From Pseudomonas putida (GTDB lineage: Bacteria > Pseudomonadota > Gammaproteobacteria > Pseudomonadales > Pseudomonadaceae), in assembly GCF_005080685.1 (NCBI RefSeq), contig NZ_CP039371.1, positions 6,431,887-6,495,886 of the forward strand: 64,000 nucleotides of DNA, written 5' to 3'. Shown piece by piece: positions 1 to 9,470 of the stretch. The notes beneath the pieces are model-generated. The model did no database searches. It was given only the letters and a program-made list of their open reading frames with translations, and was not told the DNA's origin. The translations under genes and the position numbers were made by a program. Within the stretch, counting starts at the first letter, position 1. Each line of letters begins with the position of its first letter.

Positions 1-1
1 C

Positions 2-325
2 CTGGCGGACTGGGAGCAGCGCCAGCAGCAGGGCGCGCTGGGCTTTGCCGGGGAAACCGACCGCATCTACCTGAACACGCCAGCGCAGTTGAGCATCGTC
101 GACCCGCAATGGGGCCGACGCATTACCCTGACCGCCTCGGGGTCGCGCTCGGCGGTGATCTGGAACCCATGGACCGAGCGGGCACGGGAGCTTGCGGACA
201 TGGCCGATGATGGCTGGCAGCGGATGCTGTGCATCGAGACGGCCAATGTCTGGGACGATGTGGTGACGATCGCGCCTGGGGCGAGCAGTGCGCTCGCTGT
301 CAGGGTTGCGAGCGAAAGGATCTGA
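2..325 (+). CDS. D-hexose-6-phosphate mutarotase, C-terminal part (5' end outside window)
   Basis: The reading frame is open from base 2 to the TGA at 323-325 and encodes about 107 residues of the C-terminus of a YeaD-like aldose epimerase (galactose mutarotase fold). Residues typical of the family's end are visible: GETDRIY, then VIWNPW near the middle, then the segment MLCIETANVWDD carrying the conserved C-terminal Glu-Thr-Ala-Asn. The family interconverts anomers of glucose-6-phosphate-type sugars in the cytoplasm. The N-terminal two thirds, including the catalytic histidines, lie outside the window, so the call rests on the C-terminus only. Confidence 0.85.
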   Translation: MADWEQRQQQGALGFAGETDRIYLNTPAQLSIVDPQWGRRITLTASGSRSAVIWNPWTERARELADMADDGWQRMLCIETANVWDDVVTIAPGASSALAVRVASERI

Positions 326-333
326 ATCTGGTG

Positions 334-435
334 CTGGCTTGTTCGCGGGTAAACCCGCTCCTACAGGATCTTCACCGTTTTCAGATACGGTGGAATACCT
401 GTAGGAGCGGGTTTACCCGCGAAGAGGCCAGCAAG
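334..435. repeat. REP pair (inverted P. putida-type REP elements)
   Basis: Two roughly 33-bp REP copies face each other at 334-366 and 399-435, each with a palindromic core CGGGTAAACCCG / CGGGTTTACCCG flanked by CTCCTACAG or CTGTAGGAG. They lie between the end of the mutarotase gene and the convergent DUF3299 gene, the usual place for such elements, where they can form long hairpins that stabilise 3' ends. Confidence 0.85.
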
Positions 436-448
436 TGCAACAGAATCT

Positions 449-982
449 TCAGAGATCAGCATCCTCCACCGCCCTCACCTGCCCGGCATCCAGCGCATAC
501 GCCGCATCGGCCAGGTCATTGCTGACCTTCTCCACCTTCAACGTGCCACTGACCCACAGCGGCAGGTAGATGTCGTCGATCTTCAACCCTTTCGGATAGC
601 GCACCAGCACCAACTGGTTCGGTGGCGGCGGCGGCACGTGGATGCAGGCGCCTGGGTACGGCACCAGGAAGAACAGGGTGCTATTGCCCTTGGCGTCGCT
701 CTCCAGTGGCACCGGATAACCGCCCAGGCGGATCTGCTTGCCATTCATGGCCGCTACGGTCTTGGTCGAATACATCACCGCCGGCAGACCTTTGCTCTGC
801 TTCAGGCCGCCCTTGGCCGTGAAGGTGCCTTGGGCCTCGGGGGAGTTGTGATCGATTTCGGGCATCTGCTCGAGGGCCTTCTGGTCCGACTTGGGCATCA
901 GCTCCAACCAGTCGGTTTCAGGCAGTTCGGCATGGGCCAGGGTGCTGGCCAGAAGCAGGGAAACAAGGAAAAAGGCACGCAT
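449..982 (-). CDS. DUF3299-like exported protein
   Basis: Predicted 177-aa protein. The start at 982 is chosen because translation from it begins MRAFFLVSLLLASTLAHA, a signal peptide with likely cleavage after AHA; an in-frame upstream ATG at 1018 would bury that signal and has no better ribosome site. The mature part contains G-G-Y-x-V-P and a Pro-rich CIHVPPPPPNQ segment, typical of DUF3299 proteins of pseudomonads. It is expected to be periplasmic or membrane-associated; its function is not known. It follows the small membrane-protein gene on the same strand, 48 bases after that gene's stop. Confidence 0.7.
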   Translation of the reverse strand: MRAFFLVSLLLASTLAHAELPETDWLELMPKSDQKALEQMPEIDHNSPEAQGTFTAKGGLKQSKGLPAVMYSTKTVAAMNGKQIRLGGYPVPLESDAKGNSTLFFLVPYPGACIHVPPPPPNQLVLVRYPKGLKIDDIYLPLWVSGTLKVEKVSNDLADAAYALDAGQVRAVEDADL

Positions 983-1030
983 GGCAATGCTCGGCAACTC
1001 GAATGAATTGTCGAGCATTCTAACCAGTAA

Positions 1031-1276
1031 TCAGCGCTTCTTGATGAATCCGTAGATCACCAGAAGGATCACCGCGCCGACCAGTGCACCCAGGAACCCT
1101 GCAGCCTGGCCAGCCTGGTAGATGCCCAGGGCCTGGCCGCCATAGGTGGCGAGCAGGGAGCCGGCGATACCCAGCAGGATGGTCATGATCCAGCCCATGC
1201 TGTCGTCGCCCGGCTTGATGAAGCGCGCCAGCAGACCAACGATGAGGCCGATGAAGATGGTGCCGATGATACCCAT
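1031..1276 (-). CDS. GlsB/YeaQ/YmgE-family stress response membrane protein
   Basis: An 81-aa protein starting MGIIGTIFIGLIVGLLARFI, with three short Gly-rich hydrophobic segments and a KKR tail, the pattern of the transglycosylase-associated (YeaQ/YmgE) inner-membrane family. The start at 1276 is preceded by AGAGGGA, a good ribosome site; the longer frame from 1312 lacks one. Members are often stationary-phase or stress induced, but the biochemical role is unknown. Confidence 0.8.
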   Translation of the reverse strand: MGIIGTIFIGLIVGLLARFIKPGDDSMGWIMTILLGIAGSLLATYGGQALGIYQAGQAAGFLGALVGAVILLVIYGFIKKR

Positions 1277-1373
1277 GTGCGATCCCTCTGCAGTGAAGAT
1301 GGAACAAGCCAAAGCCTAGACAGCGCTCTGGCTTGTTGCCATTTCAGAGGGCAAACGGCGGGGAGAAGTTCGA

Positions 1374-2456
1374 TCAGTTGGTGATCAGGCCTTCAACTTC
1401 GGCGATCTTGCTGCGAAGCGTTGGCAAATCCTTGCAACGCAGGGTGGCATGGCCAACCTTGCGGCCGACCTTGAACGCCTTGCCATAGTGGTGCAGGTGG
1501 CAATCTTCGATGGCCACGACCTTGTCCACCGCCGGCACTTCGCCGATGAAGTTGAGCATGGCGCTCTCGCCTACCTTGGCGGTCGAGCCCAGCGGCAGGC
1601 CGGCAACGGCGCGCAGGTGGTTCTCGAACTGGCTGCACTCGGCGCCTTCGATGGTCCAGTGCCCGGAGTTGTGCACCCGCGGGGCGATTTCGTTGGCCTT
1701 CAGGCCACCGTCGACCTCGAAGAACTCGAAGGCCATCACGCCAACGTAGTCCAGTTGCTTGAGCACACGACCGACGTAGTCTTCGGCCAGGGCCTGCAGC
1801 GGGTGCGCGTCGCTGGCTACGGACAGGCGCAGGATGCCGCTTTCGTGGGTGTTGTGCACCAGCGGGTAGAAGCGCGTTTCGCCATCGCGGGCACGCACGG
1901 CCACCAACGACACTTCGCCGGTGAACGGCACGAACCCTTCCAGCAGGCACGGCACGCTGCCCAGCTCGGCGAAGGTATCGACCACGTCCTCGGCAGTGCG
2001 CAGGACCTTCTGGCCCTTGCCGTCGTAACCCAGGGTGCGGGTCTTGAGCACGGCCGGCAGGCCGATGCTGGCCACCGCGGCGTCCAGGTCGGCCTGGGAG
2101 AGGATGTCGGCGAAGGCTGGGGTCGGAATCCCCAGGTCGCGGAACATGCTCTTCTCGAACAGGCGGTCGCGGGCAATGCGCAGCGCTTCAGCGCTGGGGT
2201 ATACCGGGACGAACTGCGAGAGGAAGGCCACGGTCTCGGCCGGGACGCTTTCGAACTCGAAGGTCACCAGGTCGACTTCGTCGGCCAGCTGGCGCAGGTG
2301 GTCCTGGTCGCCATAGTCGGCACGCAGGTGCTCACCCAGGGGCGCGGCGCAAGCGTCAGGCGCCGGGTCGAGGAAGGCGAAGTTCATGCCCAGCGGGGTG
2401 CCCGCCAGGGCCAGCATGCGGCCCAGTTGGCCACCACCGATTACACCGATCTTCAT
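1374..2456 (-). CDS. purK: 5-(carboxyamino)imidazole ribonucleotide synthase
   Basis: A 360-aa ATP-grasp enzyme, full length for the family, beginning MKIGVIGGGQLGRMLA (nucleotide-binding N-terminal loop). The ATP-grasp part includes LKTRTLGYDGKGQ and FEFFEVDGGLKANEIAPRVHNS. It carboxylates AIR with ATP and bicarbonate to give N5-CAIR in de novo purine synthesis. It lies 11 bases after purE on the same strand, forming a purEK operon in which PurE converts the product to CAIR. Confidence 0.97.
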   Translation of the reverse strand: MKIGVIGGGQLGRMLALAGTPLGMNFAFLDPAPDACAAPLGEHLRADYGDQDHLRQLADEVDLVTFEFESVPAETVAFLSQFVPVYPSAEALRIARDRLFEKSMFRDLGIPTPAFADILSQADLDAAVASIGLPAVLKTRTLGYDGKGQKVLRTAEDVVDTFAELGSVPCLLEGFVPFTGEVSLVAVRARDGETRFYPLVHNTHESGILRLSVASDAHPLQALAEDYVGRVLKQLDYVGVMAFEFFEVDGGLKANEIAPRVHNSGHWTIEGAECSQFENHLRAVAGLPLGSTAKVGESAMLNFIGEVPAVDKVVAIEDCHLHHYGKAFKVGRKVGHATLRCKDLPTLRSKIAEVEGLITN

Positions 2457-2467
2457 GGTCGTCAGCC

Positions 2468-2959
2468 TCAGGCCTGGCGTGGGTCAGGATTGTCCAGCAC
2501 GGTGTCGGTCTGTTCCGTGCGGAACTGCTTGAGCGCGGCGTGGAACTGCGGGTGCTTGGCGCCCAGGATGCTGGCCGACAGCAGCGCGGCGTTGACCGCG
2601 CCGGCACGGCCGATGGCCAGGGTGGCAACCGGCACGCCGGCAGGCATCTGCACGATCGACAGCAACGAATCGACGCCCGACAGCATCGACGACTGCACCG
2701 GCACGCCCAGCACCGGCAGGTGGGTCTTGGCGGCGCACATGCCTGGCAGGTGGGCTGCGCCACCGGCACCGGCGATGATCACCTCGATGCCACGGCCCTC
2801 GGCCTCCTCGGCATACTGGAACAGCAGATCCGGGGTGCGGTGGGCGGAAACCACCTTCACTTCGTAGGGAATGCCGAGTTTTTCCAGCATATCGGCGGTG
2901 TGGCTAAGGGTGGACCAATCGGACTTGGAGCCCATGATCACGCCAACCAGTGCACTCAT
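2468..2959 (-). CDS. purE: N5-carboxyaminoimidazole ribonucleotide mutase
   Basis: A 163-aa class I PurE with the N-terminal signature MGSKSDW and SAHRTPD, and [11 protein letters not shown] further on, all of which line the CAIR-binding site. It moves the carboxyl group of N5-CAIR to carbon 4 to give CAIR. It is the first gene of purEK. The upstream leader contains a terminator-like hairpin only about 45 bases before the start codon (see the leader entry), so expression may be controlled by attenuation. Confidence 0.97.
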   Translation of the reverse strand: MSALVGVIMGSKSDWSTLSHTADMLEKLGIPYEVKVVSAHRTPDLLFQYAEEAEGRGIEVIIAGAGGAAHLPGMCAAKTHLPVLGVPVQSSMLSGVDSLLSIVQMPAGVPVATLAIGRAGAVNAALLSASILGAKHPQFHAALKQFRTEQTDTVLDNPDPRQA

Positions 2960-3090
2960 CGTCGAGCCTCTTTCGCTTGTGCGCCCGCAGGCGCGTCAAA
3001 AAACAACAAGCCACGCGGGACGACCGGCGTGGCTTGTTTGCTGATCAGGACCGGACGCATCCGGTCGAAAGGCCGCGCAGTATACCGTAA
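2960..3090 (-). promoter_or_regulatory. purEK leader: putative promoter, hairpin and terminator-like stem
   Basis: On the minus strand, TATACT (3084-3079) could be a -10 element. Downstream come an inverted repeat GACCGGA/TCCGGTC (3049-3066), a perfect 12-bp stem (3005-3016 with 3027-3038), and then a run of T residues. The stem ends about 45 bases before the purE ATG, too close for a complete promoter between them. Either it terminates the upstream LysR transcript only, or it is an attenuator within the purEK leader. GACCGG of the first hairpin is complementary to CCGGTC in the loop of the second. The promoter assignment is inference. Confidence 0.45.
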
Positions 3091-3131
3091 GGCGGTGGGT
3101 TTAAGGCACCCCGGCGACCAACTGTCGCCCC

Positions 3132-4064
3132 TTATTTTTCGGGGCTTTGGCTGACTTTTGGGTCAACCGTCGCCGCACCCTCGAGCTTGCGCCACAACAG
3201 CCGCACGTTGGCCTTGCGCACCAGGGCGCAGCGGTACAGGCGGATTTCCAGCGGCACGTGCCATTGGCTGCCGCCACAGATGACCAGCTCGCCGCGTTCC
3301 AGCTCGCCGCGCATCGACAGGCGTGGCACCCAGGCGATGCCCATGCCCTCCAGCGCCATGCTCTTGAGGCTGTCGGCCATGGCGGTTTCGTACACCGTGG
3401 TATAGCGCAGATTGCGCTGGCGCAGCAGCAGGCTGACCGAGCGGCCGAGGAAGGCGCCCGCACTGTAGGCCAGCAACGGCACACTGGCGTCGCCTTCGAG
3501 GTCGAACATCGGCTTGCCATCGGCGCCCACGGCGCACACCGGCAGCATCTCGGTGGTGCCCATGTGCAGCGACGGGAAGATCTCGGCATCCATCTGCAAG
3601 GCCGCGTCCGGGTCGTAGAAGGCCAGCATCAGGTCGCAGCCACCCTCGCGCAATGCATGCACGGCATCCCCTACGTTAGTCGCAACCAGGCGTGTGGCGA
3701 TGTTCAGCCCATCGTTGCGAAGTTGGGCTACCCAACGGGGGAAAAAGCCCGACGCCAGGGAGTGCGCGGCCGCGACCTGGATCACTTCGCCCTGCCCGCC
3801 TTCAAGATGATGCAAATGTCGGAGAACTTCGCTCAACTGGTCGACAACGGTGCGCGCAGTGACGAGAAAAAGCTGTCCGGCTTCGGTCAGCTCGATCGGC
3901 GTGCGCGAACGGTTCACCAGTTGCAGCCCCAGTGCCGCCTCGAGGCTGCGAATGCGCCGGCTGAAGGCGGGTTGGGTGACGAAACGACGCTCAGCGGCTT
4001 GGGAAAAACTGCGCGTGGCGGCGAGCGCGCTGAAGTCTTCGAGCCACTTGCTTTCAAGGTTCAT
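3132..4064 (-). CDS. LysR-family transcriptional regulator (divergent from aspA)
   Basis: A 310-aa LysR protein. Residues 1-65 form the winged helix (LEDFSALAATRSFSQAAERR, then the recognition helix TQPAFSRRIRSLE); the rest is a periplasmic-binding-like effector domain. The start MNLESKW at 4064 is chosen because residues after it match the normal LysR N-terminus and GGGAGA lies upstream; the frame is open to 4100. It is divergent from aspA across about 180 bases, so control of aspartase is a plausible inference; the effector is unknown. Confidence 0.85.
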   Translation of the reverse strand: MNLESKWLEDFSALAATRSFSQAAERRFVTQPAFSRRIRSLEAALGLQLVNRSRTPIELTEAGQLFLVTARTVVDQLSEVLRHLHHLEGGQGEVIQVAAAHSLASGFFPRWVAQLRNDGLNIATRLVATNVGDAVHALREGGCDLMLAFYDPDAALQMDAEIFPSLHMGTTEMLPVCAVGADGKPMFDLEGDASVPLLAYSAGAFLGRSVSLLLRQRNLRYTTVYETAMADSLKSMALEGMGIAWVPRLSMRGELERGELVICGGSQWHVPLEIRLYRCALVRKANVRLLWRKLEGAATVDPKVSQSPEK

Positions 4065-4246
4065 GAAGCGGATCTCCCGGCATGCACCAAAATGGAACAC
4101 GCTCGAATGTCAATTGGCGTCACATGGTTCATTATGCCGTTTGTGCATAGGTTAGCGTGCAACAGCATTGGCCGCAAAATCTCCTTCAGGCCTAGGATTG
4201 GCGCCATTCCGGCATGTGCCGGGTCAAAATCGAGATGATATCCATC

Positions 4247-5671
4247 ATGTCCTCCGCTGCATCGTTCCGCGTCGAAAAAGATCTGCTTGGTACCCTTGAA
4301 GTTCCTGCCGATGCCTACTACGGCATCCAGACCCTGCGCGCTGCCAACAACTTCCGTCTCTCCGGTGTTCCACTGTCGCACTACCCCAAGCTGGTCGTGG
4401 CCCTGGCCATGGTCAAGCAGGCCGCTGCCGACGCCAACCGTGAACTGGGCCACCTGAGCGATGCCAAGCACACCGCCATCAGCGCGGCCTGCGGACGTCT
4501 GATCAAGGGCGACTTCCACGAACAGTTCGTGGTGGACATGATCCAGGGCGGTGCTGGTACTTCTACCAACATGAACGCCAACGAAGTCATCGCCAACGTC
4601 GCGCTGGAGGCCATGGGCCACCAGAAGGGTGAGTACCAGTACCTGCACCCGAACAACGACGTGAACATGGCGCAGTCGACCAACGATGCCTACCCGACCG
4701 CCATCCGCCTGGGCCTGCTGCTGGGCCACGACGCCCTGCTGGCCAGCCTCGACAGCCTGATCCAGGCTTTCGCGGCCAAGGGCAAGGAATTCGACCACGT
4801 ACTGAAGATGGGCCGCACCCAGCTGCAGGACGCCGTGCCGATGACCCTGGGCCAGGAATTCCGCGCCTTCGCCACCACCATGACCGAAGACCTGCAGCGC
4901 CTGCGCTCGCTGGCGCCGGAGCTGCTCACCGAGATCAACCTGGGCGGCACCGCCATCGGTACCGGCATCAACGCCGACCCGGGCTACCAGGCCCTGGCCG
5001 TGCAACGCCTGGCCACCATCAGCGGCCAGCCGCTGGTACCGGCCGCCGACCTGATCGAAGCCACCTCCGACATGGGCGCCTTCGTGCTGTTCTCCGGCAT
5101 GCTCAAGCGTACCGCGGTGAAGCTGTCGAAGATCTGCAACGACCTGCGCCTGCTGTCCAGCGGTCCACGCACCGGCATCAACGAGATCAACCTGCCGGCG
5201 CGCCAGCCGGGCAGCTCGATCATGCCAGGCAAGGTCAACCCGGTGATCCCGGAGGCCGTCAACCAGGTGGCCTTCGCCATCATGGGCAACGACCTGGCGC
5301 TGACCGTCGCCGCCGAAGGTGGCCAGCTGCAGTTGAACGTGATGGAGCCGCTGATCGCCTACAAGATCTTCGACTCGATCCGCCTGCTCCAGCGCGCCAT
5401 GGACATGCTGCGCGAGCACTGCATCGTCGGCATCACCGCCAACGAACAGCGCTGCCGTGAGCTGGTCGAGCACTCGATCGGCCTGGTCACCGCGCTGAAC
5501 CCGTACATCGGCTACGAAAACGCCACCCGTATCGCCCGCGTCGCCCTGGAAACCGGCCGCGGCGTACTGGAACTGGTGCGTGAGGAAGGCCTGCTGGACG
5601 AAGCGATGCTCAACGACATCCTGCGTCCGGAAAACATGATCGCTCCACGTCTGGTTCCGCTGAAGGCGTAA
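4247..5671 (+). CDS. aspA: Aspartate ammonia-lyase (aspartase)
   Basis: A 474-aa fumarase/aspartase superfamily member, close to the usual 470-478 residues. Visible are TSTNMNANEVIAN, then the signature GSSIMPGKVNPVIPE that forms the mobile catalytic loop with its serine. It deaminates L-aspartate to fumarate and ammonia, feeding the TCA cycle. The start at 4247 (MSSAASF) is preferred over an in-frame ATG at 4235 because the family begins there; the ribosome site is weak for both. Divergent from a LysR gene and followed by a strong terminator. Confidence 0.93.
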   Translation: MSSAASFRVEKDLLGTLEVPADAYYGIQTLRAANNFRLSGVPLSHYPKLVVALAMVKQAAADANRELGHLSDAKHTAISAACGRLIKGDFHEQFVVDMIQGGAGTSTNMNANEVIANVALEAMGHQKGEYQYLHPNNDVNMAQSTNDAYPTAIRLGLLLGHDALLASLDSLIQAFAAKGKEFDHVLKMGRTQLQDAVPMTLGQEFRAFATTMTEDLQRLRSLAPELLTEINLGGTAIGTGINADPGYQALAVQRLATISGQPLVPAADLIEATSDMGAFVLFSGMLKRTAVKLSKICNDLRLLSSGPRTGINEINLPARQPGSSIMPGKVNPVIPEAVNQVAFAIMGNDLALTVAAEGGQLQLNVMEPLIAYKIFDSIRLLQRAMDMLREHCIVGITANEQRCRELVEHSIGLVTALNPYIGYENATRIARVALETGRGVLELVREEGLLDEAMLNDILRPENMIAPRLVPLKA

Positions 5672-5728
5672 ACCAGACCGCTGCAACCGTCTCACCAGGT
5701 CGAGGGACTAGACACCTCTCAACCTTTC

Positions 5729-5762
5729 AAAGGCCCGAGCCCAAGCTCCGGGCCTTTTTTTT
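5729..5762 (+). terminator. Rho-independent terminator of aspA
   Basis: AAAGGCCCG (5729-5737) pairs with CGGGCCTTT (5749-5757), and the stem is followed by a run of T. It lies 57 bases after the aspA stop codon. Confidence 0.9.
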
Positions 5763-5851
5763 GCCTGGCGCAATTCAAGGTTGGCACCCAGCCCCAGCTA
5801 TCGGCACACAACTTGCTCCATAATGCTCCCAGCCCAACGGGACGACCGAGC

Positions 5852-6844
5852 ATGCTGCACAGCCACCTGACCACCCTCAACGCGGTTTCATTGATTCTCA
5901 ACGTGTTCCGCGAGGAAGGCTGCGAGGCCGCGTCGCTGCTCGCCGGCAGCGGCATAGGCCCGGCAGAGCTGGGCCATGCCGATGCCCGCATCACCACCCA
6001 GCAGGAACTGCAGGTGTGCGCCAACGCCGTGGCCCGGCGCGAGGACATCGGCCTGGAACTGGGCCGGCGCATGCATGTGTCGTGCTATGGCATGCTCGGT
6101 TACGCGCTGCTCTCCAGTGCCACTTTGGGTGACGCCTTGCGCTTGGCGCTGCAATATCCGGCACTGCTGGGAACAGTCTTCAAGCTGCGCCTGATCGACG
6201 ATGGTCAGCGCGTCTGGTTCAGCGCCAGCGAATCTCACGAAGCCCCGGCGCTGGCCGCCTTCAACGCCGAGTTCTGCCTGGTGTCGCTCAAGGTCATCTG
6301 CGACGACCTGCTGGGCCGCACCCTGCCGCTGCTCGGCGCACGCTTCGAGCACCCACGCCCGGGCTACCACGCCTTGTACGCCGGGGCCTTCCAATGCCCC
6401 CTGCGCTTCGCCGCCGAGGACAACGCCTTCGCCTTCGAACGGCGCTGGCTGGACATGCCGTTACCACTGGCCGACCCGATCACCCACCAGGCCATGAGCG
6501 AACGCTGCCGGCGCCTGAACCTGGAGTTCACCGGGCGCCAGGCCTGGCTGGGGCGGATTCGTCAGTTGTTGCTGCAGCAACTGGATTCGGCACCGGGTCT
6601 CGAAGGGCTGGCGCGGCAGATGAACTGCTCGTCGCGCACCTTGCGAAGGCATCTGCAGGCGCTGGGCAGCAGTTATCAACAGTTGCTCGATGAGCTGCGC
6701 TTTGAGCGGGCCAAGCAGTTGCTGGCCGACGAGCAGATACCGATCTACCGGATTGCCGAGACGCTGGGGTTCAGCGAGACGGCCAGTTTCCGGCATGCGT
6801 TTCAGCGTTGGAGTGGGGTGGCACCTAGTCATTTTCGCGGTTGA
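5852..6844 (+). CDS. AraC-family transcriptional regulator (OruR/ArgR-like layout)
   Basis: A 330-aa protein with an N-terminal arabinose-binding-like domain (PF12625 type; LLAGSGIGPAEL, GMLGYALLSS) and a C-terminal AraC double helix-turn-helix from about residue 235: MNCSSRTLRRHLQALG then IAETLGFSETASFRHAF. ATG at 5852 is chosen because a TTG-initiated frame from 5813 only adds residues unlike the family. It lies upstream of, and on the same strand as, the acetylpolyamine genes, so local control of polyamine use is possible but unproved. Confidence 0.85.
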   Translation: MLHSHLTTLNAVSLILNVFREEGCEAASLLAGSGIGPAELGHADARITTQQELQVCANAVARREDIGLELGRRMHVSCYGMLGYALLSSATLGDALRLALQYPALLGTVFKLRLIDDGQRVWFSASESHEAPALAAFNAEFCLVSLKVICDDLLGRTLPLLGARFEHPRPGYHALYAGAFQCPLRFAAEDNAFAFERRWLDMPLPLADPITHQAMSERCRRLNLEFTGRQAWLGRIRQLLLQQLDSAPGLEGLARQMNCSSRTLRRHLQALGSSYQQLLDELRFERAKQLLADEQIPIYRIAETLGFSETASFRHAFQRWSGVAPSHFRG

Positions 6845-7004
6845 TCTGTTGTGGCCCTTTCGCGGCGGTTCAGCGCGAACTGGCCGGTACTGACCGGCCA
6901 CCGATCTTGGCCACATCGATCCCCTTTTGGCCGTTCGTGTCGTTCTCCGTCCCCACCCCACCCGTGAAAATGGCCCTACGCCAGTCCCACCGGAGAACAA
7001 CAAA

Positions 7005-8048
7005 ATGCTGACGATCTATTCCGATGATCATCGCCTGCACCACGGCCGCTGCGAGCTGATCGACGGCAAGCTGATGCCCTGCTTCGAAATGCCTTCGCGC
7101 GCCGACCACGTGCTCGAGCGGGTCAACAAACGCAACCTCGGCCCGGTCGAGGGCCCGACCGACTTCGGGCGTGCGCCGCTGCAACGCATCCACGGCAACG
7201 ACTACCTCGACTTCTTCGAAGGCGCCTGGGCGCGCTGGGCGGCCCTGGGCCAGGAAGGCGACCTGCTGCCCTTCACCTGGCCGGCGCGTACCCTGCGCCA
7301 GGTCAAGCCGACCGGCCTGCATGGCGAATTGGGCTACTACAGCTTCGATGCCGGCGCCCCAATCACCGCCGGCACCTGGCAGGCCGCCTACAGCGCCGCG
7401 CAGGTCGCCCTCACCGCCCAGGCCGCCATCCAACAAGGCGCCCACGCAGCCTTCGCCCTGTGCCGGCCACCGGGGCACCACGCCGCCGCCGAGGTCATGG
7501 GCGGCTACTGCTACCTGAACAACGCCGCCATCGCCGCCCAGGCCTTCCTCGACCAGGGCCGCGCCAAAGTGGCGATCCTCGATGTCGACTACCACCATGG
7601 CAACGGCACCCAGGACATCTTCTACAGCCGCAACGATGTGTTCTTCGCCTCGATCCACGGCGACCCGCAGGCGGAATTCCCGTTCTTCCTCGGCTATGCC
7701 GACGAAACCGGCGAAGGCCCGGGCGAGGGTTGCAACATCAACTATCCGCTGCCCGCCGGCAGCGACTGGCAGGCCTGGAGCGCGGCCCTGGAAGACGCCT
7801 GCCAGCGCATCGCCGCTTACGATGCCGACGTGCTGGTGATATCGCTGGGCGTGGACACCTTCAAGGATGACCCGATCTCGCAGTTCAAGCTCGACAGCCC
7901 CGACTACCTGGAGATGGGCAAGCGCATCGCCCAGCTCGGCAAACCGACCCTGTTCGTGATGGAAGGCGGCTACGCTGTTGAGGAAATCGGTATCAACGCG
8001 GTCAATGTGCTGGAAGGTTTCCAGCATGCCCAGCCAGGAGCCCGGTAA
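7005..8048 (+). CDS. Acetylpolyamine amidohydrolase (class II deacetylase-like)
   Basis: A 347-aa zinc hydrolase of the histone deacetylase superfamily. The active-site landmarks are present: RPPGHHAA (tandem His of the charge relay), DVDYHHGNG (Asp and His zinc ligands) and [11 protein letters not shown] (third ligand Asp). The protein length and the [12 protein letters not shown] segment fit the bacterial acetylpolyamine amidohydrolases (AphA/AphB type) that deacetylate N-acetylputrescine or acetylcadaverine. Start at 7005 follows CGGAGAACAACAAA. Its stop overlaps the start of the polyamine-binding protein gene by one base, which supports the substrate assignment. Confidence 0.9.
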   Translation: MLTIYSDDHRLHHGRCELIDGKLMPCFEMPSRADHVLERVNKRNLGPVEGPTDFGRAPLQRIHGNDYLDFFEGAWARWAALGQEGDLLPFTWPARTLRQVKPTGLHGELGYYSFDAGAPITAGTWQAAYSAAQVALTAQAAIQQGAHAAFALCRPPGHHAAAEVMGGYCYLNNAAIAAQAFLDQGRAKVAILDVDYHHGNGTQDIFYSRNDVFFASIHGDPQAEFPFFLGYADETGEGPGEGCNINYPLPAGSDWQAWSAALEDACQRIAAYDADVLVISLGVDTFKDDPISQFKLDSPDYLEMGKRIAQLGKPTLFVMEGGYAVEEIGINAVNVLEGFQHAQPGAR

Positions 8049-9151
8049 TGGTTCGACTCAAGCGCCTGTTCGCCCCGCTCATCGCCACTGCCTTGGTCGC
8101 CGGCGCCCTGCCGGCCCAGGCCGAACAACGTACGTTGCGGGTCTACAACTGGTTCGACTACATCACCCCGCAGACCCTCACCGGCTTCCAGGCCGACAGC
8201 GGCGTGAAGCTGATCTACGACATCTTCGACACCAATGAAGCGCTGGAGGCAAAGCTGCTGACCGGCAACTCCGGCTATGACGTGGTGGTGCCGTCCAACG
8301 TGTTCCTCGCCAAGCAGATCGAGGCGGGCGTGTTCCAGCCGCTGGACCGCAGCAAGCTGCCCAACTGGCAGCACCTGGACCCGGCCTTGATGAAGTTGAT
8401 CGAAGCCAACGACCCCGGTAACAAGTTCGCCGTGCCCTACATGTACGGCACGGTGCTGATCGGCTTCAACCCGGACAAGGTCAAGGCGGCGCTCGGCGAC
8501 CAGGCCCCGGTGGACAGCTGGGATCTGATCTTCAAGGAAGAGAACATTGCCAAGCTCAAGCAATGTGGCGTGGCGCTGCTCGATTCGCCGTCGGAGATCC
8601 TGCCACTGGCGTTGCAGTACCTGGGCCTGCCGCCGAACAGCGACAAGCCGGCCGACTACAAGAAGGCCGAGGAACTGATGCTCAAGATCCGGCCGTACAT
8701 CACCTACTTCCATTCCTCCAAATACATGGCCGACATCGCCAATGGCGATATCTGCGTGGCGGTGGGCTACAGCGGCAGCTTCTCGCAGGCCGCCAACCGT
8801 GCGCGCGATGCCAAGAACGGCGTGGTGGTGGACATGCGGTTGCCCAAGGAAGGTGCGCCGATCTGGTTCGACATGCTGGCGATTCCGAAGAACGCGGCCA
8901 ACCCGGAGGATGCCCATGCGTTCATCAACTATCTGCTGCGACCGGAGGTGATCGCGCCGATCAGTGATTTCGTCGGTTATCCAAACCCGAACAAGGACGC
9001 CACCGACAGGGTCAGCCCGGCGATTCGCAACAACCCGAACCTGTACCCGACGGCCGAGGCGATGACCAAGCTGTATACCCTCAAGCCATTGGCGCGAGAT
9101 GCCGAGCGGGCGCGGACCCGGGCCTGGACGCGGATCAAGTCCGGGACCTGA
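8048..9151 (+). CDS. Polyamine ABC transporter periplasmic substrate-binding protein
   Basis: A 367-aa PotF/SpuD-like protein with signal peptide [20 protein letters not shown] ending around AQA. Family landmarks include [15 protein letters not shown] near the mature N-terminus, [22 protein letters not shown], and [21 protein letters not shown] joins it to the amidohydrolase gene, implying translational coupling. No permease or ATPase genes follow, so it must use a transporter encoded elsewhere. It likely binds putrescine or an acetylated polyamine; the exact ligand is inferred from the neighbour. Confidence 0.9.
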   Translation: MVRLKRLFAPLIATALVAGALPAQAEQRTLRVYNWFDYITPQTLTGFQADSGVKLIYDIFDTNEALEAKLLTGNSGYDVVVPSNVFLAKQIEAGVFQPLDRSKLPNWQHLDPALMKLIEANDPGNKFAVPYMYGTVLIGFNPDKVKAALGDQAPVDSWDLIFKEENIAKLKQCGVALLDSPSEILPLALQYLGLPPNSDKPADYKKAEELMLKIRPYITYFHSSKYMADIANGDICVAVGYSGSFSQAANRARDAKNGVVVDMRLPKEGAPIWFDMLAIPKNAANPEDAHAFINYLLRPEVIAPISDFVGYPNPNKDATDRVSPAIRNNPNLYPTAEAMTKLYTLKPLARDAERARTRAWTRIKSGT

Positions 9152-9156
9152 GTCGC

Positions 9157-9452
9157 GCCCTTCGCGGCGGTTCGCCACCCCGACAAGCCCGCCCCCACAG
9201 GTTGGTCGCTGCCTCAAGGTTGGCGATGATCCTGTGGGAGATCACCCAGCCCTTCTGCGCTGCGCTGTCGCGCAGAGAACTGTGGCCCCTGTGGGAGCGG
9301 GCTTGTCCCGCGAATGGGGCGACGCGGTGGATGGCACCGGCTTCGCCGGTGTTCGCGGGACAAGCCCGCTCCCACAGATCTCTGCCAAATCAATGAGTTA
9401 TGTTTTGTTCTATGAGAGCGGGCTTGTCGGGGCGCCGAACCGTCGCGAAGGG
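9157..9452. repeat. Nested REP array between potF-like gene and MocR gene
   Basis: Two sets of inverted REP copies are nested. The inner pair (9289-9314 and 9352-9377) is a perfect 26-bp inverted repeat whose core is GAGCGGGCTTGTCCCGCG. An outer, less perfect pair lies at about 9157-9192 and 9415-9452 (GACAAGCCCGC versus GCGGGCTTGTC, flanked by GCGGTTCG / CGAACCGTCGC). The rest of this 319-base gap contains no gene I can support. Confidence 0.8.
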
Positions 9453-9470
9453 CCGCAAAGCGGCTCCCTC

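Noticed and set aside
4061..5695. 544-codon minus-strand frame opposite aspA
   Set aside because: Antisense shadow of aspA, low-complexity translation rich in Gly, Asp, His and Val, no domain.
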